64,000 nucleotides of DNA, taken from Casuarius casuarius. Its lineage: Eukaryota > Chordata > Aves > Casuariiformes > Casuariidae. Positions 40,701-52,000 of this stretch are shown in pieces. The first letter of the stretch is position 1. Every line of letters begins with the position of its first letter. Position numbers and translations under genes: made by a program. The notes beneath the pieces are model-generated. The model made no database searches. It was not told the DNA's origin and saw only the letters and a program-made list of their open reading frames with translations. The stretch lies in assembly GCA_003342895.1 (NCBI GenBank), contig PTFA01000050.1, positions 2,722,515-2,786,514 of the forward strand. The letters run 5' to 3'.

Positions 40701-41311
40701 CAACTCACTTATCCGGCAAAAAAGTAACTGTTCTTCCTGGGTTAAGGAGTCAGTTCAGTGGAAGATCTACATGCCAGAACAAGATCTCCCCCTTGTGGCA
40801 GTGGCTTATTAGACCACCTTAACTGTCAAAGTGTACCCAGAGGTTGTTAGTCCTTACTTTCTAAAGAGGATACAAACTTAGCTTCAAGAAAGCTAATTCA
40901 CACAACAAATTTACATGCTCTATGGTTTATAAAAAGTTTCAGTTAAGAGGGTATTTAATTCAAAGGGCAGGATTACTTCAGGAATTTACTTATCTTTTCA
41001 AGCAAATGTCTAAAGAAATTTTTAACCTGAAAATTTCTTTTTCATAGCAGTGTGCAAGAGAGGTTATTTAACAGAAATAGACCAGATAAAATATTTTTTT
41101 CTTGAACTGTTGTGTAAAATGCATTTAACACAGGACTATCTGCACAAATAACAAAGAACTGTAGGAGAAGTATTATACTGCATGTGCACTTTTTTTGAAG
41201 ACTATTAGATATGCTAATTGACCTAGCATGTGTTGTAATCTTTCAGACTTCCAAGAACCTAAAAAGACTGTCACCATCACTGAAAGTGAATGTGCTCCAG
41301 TTACAGTCTGA
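25517..41311 (+). CDS. BRD7: BRD7, bromodomain-containing protein 7 (exons 2-17; exon 1 in gap)
   Basis: BRD7 is a nuclear acetyl-lysine reader and a defining subunit of the PBAF (SWI/SNF) chromatin remodelling complex; it also acts as a p53/BRCA1 co-regulator (family knowledge). Sixteen exons join without a frame break: 25517-25725, 26866-26995, 27374-27431, 29451-29595, 31426-31536, 31883-32067, 32739-32862, 33475-33550, 34482-34589, 35114-35246, 36125-36236, 37375-37431, 38380-38491, 38651-38794, 39882-40025 and 41247-41311. With a 49-nt coding part in exon 1 the protein would be 653 residues; human BRD7 has 651. Visible domains are a basic nuclear-localisation stretch (about 55-95), a bromodomain (about 130-235) with its acetyl-lysine Asn in YNKP (N211 by this count), the BRD7/BRD9-specific middle region, and a C-terminal coiled coil (about 537-570). 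All introns are GT-AG except intron 10 (GC-AG). Identity is certain; the start codon is not visible. Confidence 0.97.
26866..26995 (+). CDS. BRD7: BRD7 exon 3
   Basis: Acceptor TTTGTAG, donor GTAGG. It encodes EDKKKRDREHPDSEGEQEL, then CQTPVRLELPPEKPL and KQE, residues 87-129 plus one base. It is the acidic/basic linker between the NLS and the bromodomain, and the VRLELPPEKPL stretch is typical of BRD7. Confidence 0.95.
27374..27431 (+). CDS. BRD7: BRD7 exon 4: start of the bromodomain
   Basis: Acceptor GGTCTAG, donor GTAAAT. It encodes EVEQTPLQEALNQLMRQLQ (residues 130-148) and begins helix Z of the bromodomain. The 58-nt exon keeps the phases with both neighbours. Confidence 0.95.
29451..29595 (+). 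CDS. BRD7: BRD7 exon 5: bromodomain, helix Z end and ZA loop
   Basis: Acceptor TTAACAG, donor GTAACT. Residues 149-197 include the ZA-loop signature FFSFPVTDFIAPGYS and the segment PMDFSTMKEKIKNN. BRD7 has FFSF where many bromodomains have WPF, so this is family-typical and not a mutation. Confidence 0.96.
30277..30306. repeat. (TTTTG)n microsatellite
   Basis: About five to six tandem TTTTG units directly after a seven-G run, in BRD7 intron 5. A pentanucleotide repeat of this type is probably length-polymorphic. Confidence 0.9.
31426..31536 (+). CDS. BRD7: BRD7 exon 6: bromodomain, helices B and C
   Basis: Acceptor GTACAG, donor GTAATA; 37 whole codons (residues 198-234). It holds FKLMCTNAMIYNKPDTIYYK. 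The Asn of YNKP is the residue that hydrogen-bonds acetyl-lysine and is intact, so the domain should be functional. Confidence 0.96.
31883..32067 (+). CDS. BRD7: BRD7 exon 7: post-bromodomain linker
   Basis: Acceptor TTTTTTAG, donor GTGAAG. It encodes ERIQSLKQSIEFMADLQKTR, then a charged, Gly/Asn/Lys-rich and probably disordered stretch. The start is highly conserved. The later part is the least conserved of the gene between species, as expected for a linker. Confidence 0.94.
32739..32862 (+). CDS. BRD7: BRD7 exon 8
   Basis: Acceptor TTCCACAG, donor GTGAAT; residues 296-337. It encodes KDKDLLEDKLRNNSLEREQE and then ESGGKLTRRLANSQ, the start of the conserved middle domain shared by BRD7 and BRD9. 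Confidence 0.95.
33475..33550 (+). CDS. BRD7: BRD7 exon 9
   Basis: Acceptor TATTTCAG, donor GTAAGT. It encodes CEFERRKPDGTTTLGLLNPV plus DLNA and Gly (residues 338-362, plus one base). It is a core part of the BRD7/BRD9 middle domain and is nearly invariant in the family. Confidence 0.95.
34482..34589 (+). CDS. BRD7: BRD7 exon 10 (ends at a GC donor)
   Basis: Acceptor TTGTTGTAG. It encodes EPGYCPVKLGMTAGRLQSGV, then NTLQGFKEDKRNKVTP (residues 363-398). The only 3' boundary that keeps the frame into the next exon is CCAG followed by GCAAGT, a non-canonical GC donor. The donor otherwise matches U1 perfectly, as is typical of GC-AG introns. Confidence 0.94.
35114..35246 (+). CDS. BRD7: BRD7 exon 11
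   Basis: Acceptor TTCATCAG, donor GTGAGG; residues 399-442. It encodes VMYLNYGPYSSYAPTYDSTF, then ANISKDDSDLIYSTYGEDSN. The Tyr-rich segment is a hallmark of BRD7. Confidence 0.95.
36125..36236 (+). CDS. BRD7: BRD7 exon 12
   Basis: Acceptor TCTTTTAG, donor GTAAGA; residues 443-480. It encodes SIHEFLMKSQDYPFVMADSL, then LDVLTKGGHSRSLRELET. Confidence 0.95.
37375..37431 (+). CDS. BRD7: BRD7 exon 13 (short, 19 codons)
   Basis: Acceptor CAATTAAG, donor GTAAGA; phase 0 at both ends. It encodes PLEEAEGPHERSDGTRDVK, a poorly conserved acidic linker. Because it is symmetrical, skipping it would keep the frame, so alternative inclusion is possible. It is supported mainly by phase and position. Confidence 0.88.
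38380..38491 (+). CDS. BRD7: BRD7 exon 14
   Basis: Acceptor GGTTTTAG, donor GTGAGC; residues 500-536. It encodes IMEIDMASRLDSANNDRL, then TALKAVTNFGMPMEEFES, matching the conserved segment ahead of the coiled coil. Confidence 0.95.
38651..38794 (+). CDS. BRD7: BRD7 exon 15: C-terminal coiled coil
   Basis: Acceptor TTAAACAG, donor GTAAAC; residues 537-584. It encodes EAEIFQRKLDETTKLLRELQ, a heptad-patterned coiled coil, followed by NERLSTKPPPNMICLLGPSY. It is strongly conserved. Confidence 0.95.
39882..40025 (+). CDS. BRD7: BRD7 exon 16
   Basis: Acceptor TCTTTTTAG, donor GTGAGT; residues 585-632. It encodes AERVTNNLKELAQQVTPGDI, then VSTYGIRKAMGISVPLPDTE, and is near-invariant. Reading through the donor gives an open frame to about 40,123, so intron retention would append about 32 unrelated residues. 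Confidence 0.95.
41247..41311 (+). CDS. BRD7: BRD7 exon 17 with stop codon
   Basis: Acceptor ATCTTTCAG. It encodes DFQEPKKTVTITESECAPVT, then Val and TGA (41309-41311), residues 633-653. The EPKKT motif matches the end of mammalian BRD7, which supports this exon as the true C-terminus. Confidence 0.94.
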
Positions 41312-41427
41312 AGCTTCAGTTAAGTTTACAGGTGTTTGTTTGATTCTATTTAAGAACCAGATGAACGTTCTTCACGTGTACTCACTGAGCATGTGTATAT
41401 TGTGTGTTAAAGAAACTGCTTTTGTTT

Positions 41428-41433
41428 ATTAAA
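41428..41433 (+). terminator. BRD7: Candidate BRD7 poly(A) signal (ATTAAA)
   Basis: ATTAAA about 117 bases after the BRD7 stop codon, followed by an AT-rich tract. It would give a very short 3' UTR. ATTAAA is the commonest variant signal but is frequent by chance in AT-rich DNA. Confidence 0.35.
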
Positions 41434-43169
41434 TTTTGGAACTGATTACATATAAATTTTAATTTTTCGTATTAGAATTCTGCTACATAAACATACTAAA
41501 TTATTCTTTCTGCATTACTCATTATTTTAAAGGAATTACACAGCATTTAATTTTCCTTTGCATTGTCTGGAAAAGTCAAAGCATAAGCGAAAACGTGGCT
41601 ATATAATAAGGTACAGAGACTTAAATGAAAAGTTCCAGAAGTAATGTATGCTGTGTATCCAAATCTGCGTGGGGGCAGGGAAGTTTCCCTTTTTAAAATA
41701 ATTGTGTAGCTTTTATGATCACTATGGGGAGAAAATCTTTCTAAATTAAACTGGTGTAACCTGCAAGTTAACAGAAGATCAGCTTTGTGAGACTTTGAAT
41801 GTAGATATTTCTTCTATGTGAGAAACAATTGCATCTGCTCATAATATTCTAAAATTTAAGAGGGCAAGCTTAGAAAATGCATCATGACAAGAAGAAGGTG
41901 AGACTTACTTACTTAAACCCTTGTTTGCTGCTGGTAGGTAAAAATTCCACATTAACTTAGCAATATCAAATTGGGTTGAGACACTTGCCTAGAAAGCTCT
42001 TCTGATTGTTTGGAGGTATTATTAAACACTATCTGAATAATGATTTTAGATTTGCATATTAGAAAGGACAACATACATAGAAAACCCCAATATTAACAGT
42101 CAATTCAGACAAAGCAGACTGATAATACAGTGTTCAGGCATACAGAAGAATTCAGGCAGCATTGCAGTATTCTATATGAAGCTAGAGAACTGTGTACAAG
42201 CAGGCTTTTCTCTATGCTGTACTCAATAGCTTTCCCAGAATTTTAATTTCTAGCCCCATATTCTGCTGTAAGACACAGTGCTATACATAGGTTCTACTAC
42301 AGACATGTCTCCTTTGTGTTACCCACCCATTTCTGGGTTCCAGTATTATCTTGCTCTCTAACAGGAATGATGTGTTACTGGTTCAGCGCCATCTCATTAG
42401 CATTTTATAATGTGCTTAAGTGAGGAAAGTGATGCAAAACTGAAGCGAAGAGGTAGCTTAAAGGTAAAGCATAGTAGTGAGTTCCACCACCCTCCACCCC
42501 CATCTTTTGGCCAACATCTTCCTTATACACCTCTCCCTTCTTCCCTCTCAGAAGGGCTGTGTAAAAGAGTTTATTGAATTCTGTTTATAAACTTTGGTAA
42601 TTCTTACAATTAAAATTCATTCTGAAAAGATTGAATTGTCAGCCTGAACTTTACCCCAATAGTTTCAATTGTCCCAGAATTTTTTTTTTTTTTTTTTTTA
42701 GTAAAATAGTCACTAAAAATTTTCCAACAAGTCTTGCTAAGGGCAGCTCATTACTTTGAAATACACCAGGGAAAGAATTCTTCCATTAATATTTAAGACA
42801 TTTTCATACTACATGAGAAGACAAGATGCAAAACAGTGCCAGCTAAATCATTACTGGCTCAGTCTATGGCATTTCATTTCCAGTCGCTTACCTTTGATAT
42901 AGGACAGTAGAAGGCCGAAGTAAAAGATGACTCAACTATATTACAGAAAACTGAGTGCTGAAACTATTTTTTAGCTGTTGAGCATAAGTACATCCCTTCA
43001 CATATTTTCCATTTCTCAAAATAATCAAGTTGTAAATAATCAAGTTTATTTTGTGAGTAAAACAATCGCGTTAACTCTATAAAGGTATAAGAAATATTAT
43101 GCCCCCTGTTCATGGGAATCTCTCAAACACTTCAAAATAACTGCAAAACAAACAAATTGCATAAAGTTG

Positions 43170-43175
43170 TTTATT
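43170..43175 (-). terminator. ADCY7: Candidate ADCY7 poly(A) signal (AATAAA, reverse strand)
   Basis: TTTATT on the + strand reads AATAAA in the ADCY7 direction. It is followed (toward lower coordinates) by a TTTGTTTGTTTTG tract typical of a GU-rich downstream element. It implies a 3' UTR of about 2.75 kb, which is plausible for this gene. Another reverse AATAAA lies at 43,045-43,050. Confidence 0.5.
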
Positions 43176-43184
43176 TAATGGTAA

Positions 43185-43190
43185 AATAAA
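43185..43190 (+). terminator. BRD7: Candidate distal BRD7 poly(A) signal (AATAAA)
   Basis: Canonical AATAAA on the + strand followed at once by a GU/U-rich AGTTTGTTCTTT tract, the usual downstream-element composition. Use would give a BRD7 3' UTR of about 1.9 kb ending just past the ADCY7 signal on the other strand. Confidence 0.4.
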
Positions 43191-45924
43191 AGTTTGTTCT
43201 TTAAAATAGATTGCTAATTCAAGATGTTATTAGCTCTTCATATTAGTTACAGCGCCACTTTTTTAGTTCAGGAAAACAGTAATGCTATAAAGAGGATTTT
43301 CTAACAAGATTATTTCTTCAGTCTTAATTTTCACAGTTCTCTCAAGAAAGGACTGCTAAAAGTTATTTAAATACAGTTACCTCTTACACTGAACTTTTTG
43401 TATGGTTGAATATAGCTCTTCTATTATGCAATTCCAGTTCTGACGGGAAATTAAAAGGTCATCCTCAGATATAACCCCTTTTCCTTAGTCTTCCTGACTT
43501 TACAAAGATTTTTCTAGACTTTCTCTGAGTAAGCCTTACACAATACACTAAAATTTAGTGAGCAGCGTAAGTGGATAATGTCCTTTTAAAATTGCAACGA
43601 AAAATTACGTCATCCAGTTCAAAAGCTACAGCTTTTTATACCACTTCCGGAAATGAGGTTAAGTTATGCCCAAGCAAGTTACTAGCCTGACAGGCAATAT
43701 AATGTAAACAAAAGCATTTCAAAATGCTGTTATGTACAGTTAATTTTCTTTCACAGATAACTTACATCTACATTCTACTAGTACTGTGAACAGAAACACT
43801 TCAGAGCCAGCTCTATCCATACGCATAGTGCACTTTTCAAAATATATTAATAAGGCCAATAGTCACTTTACCTAACATACAATGTCAAAGACTGCTGAAA
43901 GGAGCCTTTGACTCATGCATGGTCCTTACAAAACAATAAATAAATATCTCAGAACAAATGCTTGATGAGCATCTGTTATTACAAATACACAACATACAAG
44001 AGTAGCAGAAGCTGTTTGAAAGTTTACTTAATAACAACACTGACCTGATGCTGACGAGACACCAAGTATGAAACTTTCTTCTTCAGCAGAGTCTGTGCAT
44101 GAACCAGACAACCTCAAGCTAAGGTTTTCTACCATGATATTTTCTGTTGGAGACTATTACAAATACAGTTTTGACCTACCAAATTGGCAAAGGCTATAAT
44201 CCTTTGTCACAGTTAGACAATATTTAGATTTGTTCCTGTCTTGAAACATAGTCACTTTGTCTTCTAAAGAAATTACACAGTAATTAGAAAGCTGCAGTGA
44301 TGCATACGACTGCTTGTTAAACACTTTTCCAGTATGGTTTAGTACTAAACCCCAAAATACTAGTAAATGCTGCTTTGTTTGTAGAAAAGTAAGGCTTAAC
44401 AAAACAGATGTTGAACTCATATTACAGCTCACTGTGCTGTTTAGTCATACTCCATGTTGTATGTAAGGGGGAAAATCCTTCCTTAATTAATAGGCATATT
44501 TGAGCACAAGATGTTATCCTTACAGGATACTATTATCTCCACCAACAGAAAGTAGATTGAGTGCAGTAAGTAGAAAATTGCTTATTTAGAAATTAGCAGA
44601 AGTCAGTAACACTTAAAAACAAACAAAAAAACCCCACAAAACACCTTTACACACTATCTTTACAGCAAGTCAATTTCTGTGATCTCTTAGTAATGCTCTG
44701 AAGCATACTTTCAGTATTGAGGCTCTGCTGAAACACTTCCATTATGCATGTTTGTCCACACATCCTTTCGTCATCTTCAAAACTAGATTGTTTCATAAAC
44801 TGTATTGCCTTTTAAAGGTATACAGCCAGTGGCTAGTCAAATTGAAGAAACAAAAACAGGAAACAAAAAAGCCACCTCAGATGCAGTTCTGCTTATACAC
44901 TATCTGCTGCTGTTTCTAATACTATCTTATTAGTTCTGCTCTTCAGTTTCAGAACAATTCAAAACAGATTTTCTTCTTCCATAAATGCCTTCAAGAATGC
45001 AGTCAGTATGCAGAATTCCCACTGGGACGTCAGTGATACAAGCTGTTATCAGAGCCTCTCTAGCCAAGCAGCCAGGATAAACTGCAGGTGCCCAGTGCAC
45101 CTCAAGATCAGGTATATGTTTTGACAATTAAAGCCAGAACTTTAAAGACCACTTTCCTATGCAACTGTACAAAATCTGCATGTGGCTGCTAAATACAGAA
45201 GCACAAAAGTACAATGGAGAACATGTATTACAATGTAAATACTTTGAACTAGATGAAAGTTATCTCTGAACAACTGCGAGTCAGGAATACATTTGTGTAA
45301 TACAAGGTACTACTATGAAGGAGGCTAAACTAATGAAAAAGTGATCCAATACTGTGCAATTTTCTTTTCCAGAGGAGCTCAGCACAATTGTCATATAGTA
45401 GTATATTTGAATTTACTTGCATTCCTCTTTCCATTATTGAGCAGTCTTCTGCCATGAAGTCTGTTTAGCATTAAAAACAGGATATGCAGTGCCCAGAGTA
45501 TCCTCTCTCATGTCTGCAACAAATACAATACTGTTGGCAGATGTGACAAAGAATGAAGTAGTGGAATGTTTTACCGTGGTTATTAATTCTACAGTGCATC
45601 CACATAGATTGTGACTGGAGCTGCTGGACTCCTACAGTGCAGGTAAGGAAAGGAACCTAACTGAAAATGCTTCAAGACAATTCCAGGTAAATTCTCAAAT
45701 TATTTCAGGAAAAGGTAGTCCTTTTCAGAAGGTGGTTGCGTGTCTTCTAGGAAATTCTCAGAACTTCTTTCAAAAGAAATCTTTCTCCTATTTTGAGATG
45801 TAGAAGAAGTATGAATAGCATATCTACCTTTTTAGAATAATCTCCTTCACATAAGGAGGGAAATTCTAAGTCTTCACAGAAGGGAGGCAGTTCTAAGTCT
45901 ACTTTGATTAACTTCGTCGTAGCC

Positions 45925-46071
45925 TCAGTTCAGTCCAATACCTTGGAATTTGGCTGTCTCGGTGCACACAAAGTAAGTCCTTAGTTCTCCTTTGCCTTTG
46001 ACATTAATGAGTCCCCTACATTCACATGAATATCCCAATTCCTGTAGTATTTTACTTGTTTCTTCTGTGAC
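45925..46071 (-). CDS. ADCY7: ADCY7 last coding exon
   Basis: Acceptor CCCAAAG; 48 codons and TGA at 45925-45927. It encodes [20 protein letters not shown], then [20 protein letters not shown] and KFQGIGLN. The Lys of NVKGKGE is the expected phosphate-contacting residue. The C-terminus matches the type-7 isoform. Confidence 0.97.
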   Translation of the reverse strand, partial: VTEETSKILQELGYSCECRGLINVKGKGELRTYFVCTETAKFQGIGLN

Positions 46072-49000
46072 CTTTGGGTGAAAAGAATTAGAAACTCTTG
46101 TGAAATTCTATTACTCAACTAAAAAAAAAAAAAAAAAAATCCATAGCCAGTTAGAAAAAAAAAAATCATAGACATTCCAAGGCTCTTAGGTTTACCTGGA
46201 TTTTCCCAAGCTCCCCTGTACTCTCCATTCTGCTAGCAACATTAACAGTGTTGCCCCAAATATCATACTGAGGTTTCCGGGCACCAATCACACCAGCAAT
46301 CACTGGGCCATGATTTATCCCTGTATAAATAAAAGCAGGTGTCATTACTGAAGTACAAAGTTACATGATATCTAGCTTCATTATTGGCCATAAATCATGA
46401 GCTTCAGAAAAAACAAAAAGCAGAGTTAACCCTGCAACGCTCTTCTAGCAGTCAGTATTACCATTGTTCTATAAATAATAGTACTGAGGCAAAGGAGATG
46501 AAGTGACTCATTCACTGTAAAATAGGAAGTCCGAGAAAGAGCTAGGGCAGAGTCCATAACAATGCAAAATTCTTCCTTTTCTACTTTTAATATATAAAAA
46601 TATACATTTGTATAATTACAATACTGTCTTCAGCCAACAATTAATAACAGGGTACCTCCCTCTTCGCCCATAACCATAGTTTTCTCCAAATTCATCCAGC
46701 TGCAGTCTTGCTTTTCCTTTTTCCAGTGATCTCTAATCACTAATCTCTAAGCCCATTCCTGAAAAAGTCTGGCATTCTTAAAAAGCTAGACTACATAACA
46801 CTACCTTCAGCTATTCAGCATCTTATAATGATCCAAATACAGTGTTCAGTGTTAGGAAGGGCTCCACAGTGCTCAGCAATTTACCTACCTAAACCATCCA
46901 ACTCGTTTTTAATTTTTATGGAACTGTAGAGTTCATGTTCTTCACAAACTGAACTTACCAATGCGTAAGCGGAAATTGTTAAAGGAATGTCGGTTGATGC
47001 CATCCAGTTTACTCATCAAGGCAATTCCATATTCCACCATAATCCCAATGTGAGCATGCTGTCTCTCCTTATCCTAAGCAGACCGTAACACACATTAATG
47101 ATTGAACAACACCACAGACGGTTGTGTCAGGCTACTATGGCACAGTGTTTTCCAAACCAGTACTACTAATGAATAAAGTATACATTTACAAGGATGAGGC
47201 CACACAACAGAATTGCACTGCTCAAACACTACACATGGATTTAAAAAAAACATTAAATTCAATTGAAGTGACTATAAGGCAAGCATGATACAGTCAACCT
47301 TTATAATCATGAATCTGTGCCTCTCCTTTTGGATTCAGATTTAATTTATATACTTTGTATATACAACACACGCACACATCCTAATGTCGTCCACAATCCT
47401 GCTACAGTGAAAGTAAGCCTGAGCAGAGAAATTGGTTTTAATTCTTCTGGGTTATAGAATGTTTCAAATTCAGATCTAACATGTGGCACTTTAGGATTCT
47501 CTTTTTGTGCCAGTTCTCAGGTATCACAAACAGCTTATTGTCAAATTCTGAGATGGTCTTTTCTTTGGCAGGCATTCTTTGACTACCTTATTGTTACAGC
47601 TATTCTGTTATGCATCTAGAAATGTTAAGCTACTGGAATCAAAGATGAAGGTTGTAAAAAGTATGCTGGGGTTACAGGCTAATGTCTGCTGAGAAAAAAG
47701 AAACTAGATAATAATGAATTCAATATGAGACAATACACTCTTACGATCTTTCTCCACGTTTCAGAAAGTCGCTCTTGGTAACTCACTGTCTCTTTTCTAT
47801 CGCATTACATTGTGTTACTGTGAAATGCGCAGTACGAACATGTAGAATACTGATAGACCTCAGAGAAAACATACCTGATTACTTTCTTGGCCAGGTGTAA
47901 CACTGAGACCAGCTGCTGCCATATAAGTGCTTCCAATGGTTTTGATTTTTTCAACGCCACTAAATTTAGGTTTTAACAGCAGCTGTTTAAAGGGAAGGAA
48001 AGTAGAAGTTGACACATTAGTACCACATTTCAGTTTTTAACCAGAAGTCTTGTATTCTCTGCAGTGAACATTAAGCATCTTTAGGAATACTATCATTAAT
48101 CACATCAAGGTTAGATAAGAAAGTATGGAGTATTTGCTCTATCGGCTCATAGGAGAAATGAAACAACTTCTGAAATTAAAGACTTTTTCAAACCATACTA
48201 CTAATGCATTAGATGATGTAATTAAAAAAACCTCATCAGTTGGGAATATATTTAACTTCCATGATTGCAGGGCTGAGCTCAGAGTATTAGTTCAGCTTAA
48301 CACCTTTTTCTCCCCCAACACTTGCAGATCTAGCAAAATATTTTATTCTGTAGTAAATAATCCACAAAAAGAAATTCAAAAATAAAAAAAATCCAGTCCA
48401 TTTTTGCCAGAAACTTAGTTACCTCATCAAAATCAGCAATGATTTCATTTAACAGCCGCAAGCATTCCAGGCCTTCTTTATTGACATCACATTCAGTATA
48501 AAATACCTTAAAATCTGGTACTGATGCAAACATGACACAGACACAGTCGTAAGATTGATGATACCAGTCCTACAGGAAAATGATGTATTGACACATTGTC
48601 AGCAGTTACCCTCCACCATAGCCACTGAAAACTATCATTGTTTGCTACCACTAGTCAAATTACACTTTTTCTATGAAGTTATCCTATAGCACAGTGTAAA
48701 GTAATAAAGTTAACTTAATGTATGTTGTTTTTTTGGTTGTTTTTGTTTGTTTGTTTGTTTGTTTTAAATCAGAGGTGTTAACAAAGGTGATTTGCCTACA
48801 GAAAGGCTGAGTTACCTGTGTATCTCAAAATTCTCGTCTATTCTGGACAGAAATTAGCAATATTTATTCTGCTACAGTGCTGGCAGAATAAGATGGATGT
48901 CTTAGAAGAATCATTATCAATTAACTTTTCTGATGGGGGTTGTAACCAAGGAGATACTATCTGGTCCTTTAACTAACTTCTTTTAAAAAGAAAGCCTATC

Positions 49001-52000
49001 CGCTCTAGTAAAATACGGTCTTTGGAAAGCAGTAAATCCTTCCTAAATAGTTGCCAAATTCAAACTCTGCCCCAAAGCTGAACAACTAATTCTTAGAACA
49101 GATTTCAGAGACTGACAATACAAGCTGACATTTCTTTGGAGGCCATGTGGGTACCAGATTCCTGGATTTACGAAGGTCTTAATATACAAACAAGATACAA
49201 CACGCGTGCAGGATCTTAAAATCTTCTCTGTGCCCGGTAGCATGATGTCCTACGTTACAGAAGTCCAATTTACTGTCATTCATATAGTAGATAGTAAACA
49301 TACCTCATTTCGTTTTTCACCAATGAAATAGGCAGCAACGTGTGCTGGAAGTACATTTTCCAACAAAAGCCGGTTAACATTCTCCATTGTTTCAAACTGT
49401 TCATGTTCTTTTTTAAACTTATTCTTCCACAGACAATCTAGTCGGCAGTAATAGTCAATCTGCAAAAAAACCCAAATATGATAAATTAAATCCATATATC
49501 ATCTCACTGAAAAATATATCAGTCTTAAATTATTGAAAATAGGAACAGTAGCAATAAAAGTTTCTTCAAGGCATTTTGAACCTGAATAGTTATGAAAAGA
49601 GTGCTTCAAGAATGAAGGTCAGAAAAATGCAAAGCAGTCAGCATGAATGAATGCCATTCAGGTCACTTCAGGTGTGTTTACAAACATGACATTTTGATAA
49701 TATGGTGATTATTTTCATCTTGAGTTATTGCCTGGATAGAGGATGAAAAATTGCTTATAAATACAGGTGGATCCTACATATAAATTCTGCTTTCCGATTT
49801 CTGGAGTTCCATTAGAGAGGAAAATTGGAAAGTTAGAATATTCTGACTTTTGGAATGCAAACGCTACTGAAAAACGTGAGAAAGTTCCTGCCATTTTACA
49901 GTAAACATTTCTGCATTGTCTACAACTAAGTACAAGAATAAAGAAGATAAAAATACATATCAATTTAGTGCACAATTTAAATTAACAATACTTTTGCATT
50001 TTGTTTAAATCCACTTGCAGCAAGTAAAAATGAACTAACTTATTGCTTTTTAAATACATACCTGTTTCGCAAGTAGAACTAGGGTTATGTAAAACAGAAC
50101 CAGATATAAATTAGTCATTATTCTCGGCTCTTTCATGAAAAACCTGAAAACAAGAAAGCAATACTAAATCATTTGGATCATTTGAAAAAAATCTACATCA
50201 TTAAAGGGTGGGGCGGCGGGCTTTGTTCAGAAATACCACCACTGGCATCGTCTATTTGTGCCAATGGCTGTCTGGTGAAGGGTCCTATCCTGACAATGAG
50301 AAAGGATTATCATTCAGTTCAGTACATGAACTGCATTTAACATATGGACAAAATGCATGCTGAAGCCTTGTGAAGTAGCTGTTGTAGTGAGGTGTTCTCA
50401 AGCAAACATGGAGCCACCTTAATTTCCATTGCACTAAGGTGCAACTTCCCTCCCCACAGTACCTCCACGGAAACATGGCCAACAAAACTTTGAACTAGAA
50501 AAAACTTCAGCTGTAAAAGGGAAGAAGATTAAAAAAACAACTTAATTGATAAAACAAAGCTAGTCATTAAATCACACCTGCATATAAAATCATACACCTT
50601 TATATAAAAAAAAAAACACAAACCTGAAAGGCCATTCATATTTCATAAGATCAGTGTCTCTTACTACATCTACTCATTTTCACTAACTTAACGTATCAAA
50701 CTAAATTGCTCTCGTGACATGAATAGCCTGGGATTAAGAAGCCAAATTAAGAGCTAATTTGCATTTCTTTTTTTTTTTATTTATACTCAGCTCATAGTTG
50801 GTCTCTGCCAAATAGATTTATCCAAATCTTCATCTATGAGAATATGCTGAAAATTTGAGAAACAGACTTGCAAGTGAACAGTAAAATTCTTCCACATAGT
50901 ATTTATAAAAGAACTTTTACAGTTATTGGACTTAAATTAGATCAGAGAACTGTTACTTTTCAAAGTACGTGTAGTTAGTGAAGTAAGTAAATGAAGAGTT
51001 AACCAGAATATTGACTAGCAATATATGGCAAGCACAGCTTCAGCATCAGACCTTTTACAAGGCTTTACTCCATAGTTTAAGAGAAGATCAACCCTATTAA
51101 AAGATTGAGATTCTTCCCCTTCCTTCTTACAGTCTTCAATGTAAGATAAGCTTCCAGACATCTCTGAAGCCATCATCTCATTTCATGGCAGCGTTTTTGG
51201 TTGGTTGGTTGGTTGGTGGGGGGGGGTTGTTGTTGTTGTTGTTGTTGTTTTTTGTTTGTTTGTTTTTTAAGAAAAACCCTATTTTTCTTCCAAGAAATTT
51301 TTCTTGAGGTGATATGGTCTAATAAGATTTGTGTCATTAACTTTATAAAAAGCTTTGTAATGCTTTCTGACTTCTGTGATTTTTCCATTTCAAAAATCAA
51401 AAAATGTACAAAAATCTTACACCTCCTTTAGTAGAACCCTATTGTCTCTTATGAGAAACGTTGCACTGTACCTGGTATCATTCACAGAGATGCTCATGTG
51501 TCTGTGCTGAAGGGTATTAAAAATGATGAGGTAAACAGTCACAGCAATGGACAGGAGAAGAACTTTGAGTTCGAAGCTCATTTGGAGGAATACAGAGCAA
51601 GCAATGAACGCCAATATGCAGCAGTAAGTATAATACTGTAGAAGAATAATTTAAAGAGCAGTTGCATAATTCAGGCTTTACACATAACGGACTTTCAAAC
51701 AGTAGCAAATGCTGTAAGTTCATGACCACCATCATTTAAATACAAGAAATTAAAATCAGTTGATAATACAATTAAATGTTTATTAAATGCACTAAAAGGG
51801 ATTTAATGAATTCTTTTAGTTTACTGATTTTTTTTAATTGTTAAAGAGAAAAAAAAGGGATTTAAATAAAAAACATCAGGTGCAAACACAAGCAATACCA
51901 GATAAAAATGAAAGAATGCTGAGAAGGAGACTTATCTTCTGAAGACTGTTAATTTAAACAGCTATTTATTTAAAGTTAAAGACTAACTTAAAGCAGCTTC

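Larger units (their letters stand above)
25726..41246 (+). other. BRD7: BRD7 introns: general content
   Basis: The introns are mostly unique AT-rich sequence without recognisable elements. Named contents are a (TTTTG)n run at 30,277-30,306 and a T-run with ATT repeats at 30,733-30,755 (intron 5), an A16 at 35,356-35,371 (intron 11) and an A19 at 37,079-37,097 (intron 12). Intron 9 contains a somewhat GC-richer block (about 33,550-34,000) that could be an old unclassified repeat. All boundaries listed for the exons obey GT-AG except intron 10. Confidence 0.8.
41312..45924. other. Convergent 3' UTR interval between BRD7 and ADCY7
   Basis: These 4.6 kb lie between the BRD7 stop (+) and the ADCY7 stop (-), so both 3' UTRs must fall here. 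For BRD7 the nearest poly(A)-type hexamers are ATTAAA at 41,428-41,433 and 41,745-41,750, with AATAAA at 43,185-43,190. For ADCY7 the reverse-strand AATAAA at 43,170-43,175 would give a 3' UTR of about 2.75 kb. A T20 run sits at 42,680-42,699. The short open frames here have no coding character. Confidence 0.8.
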
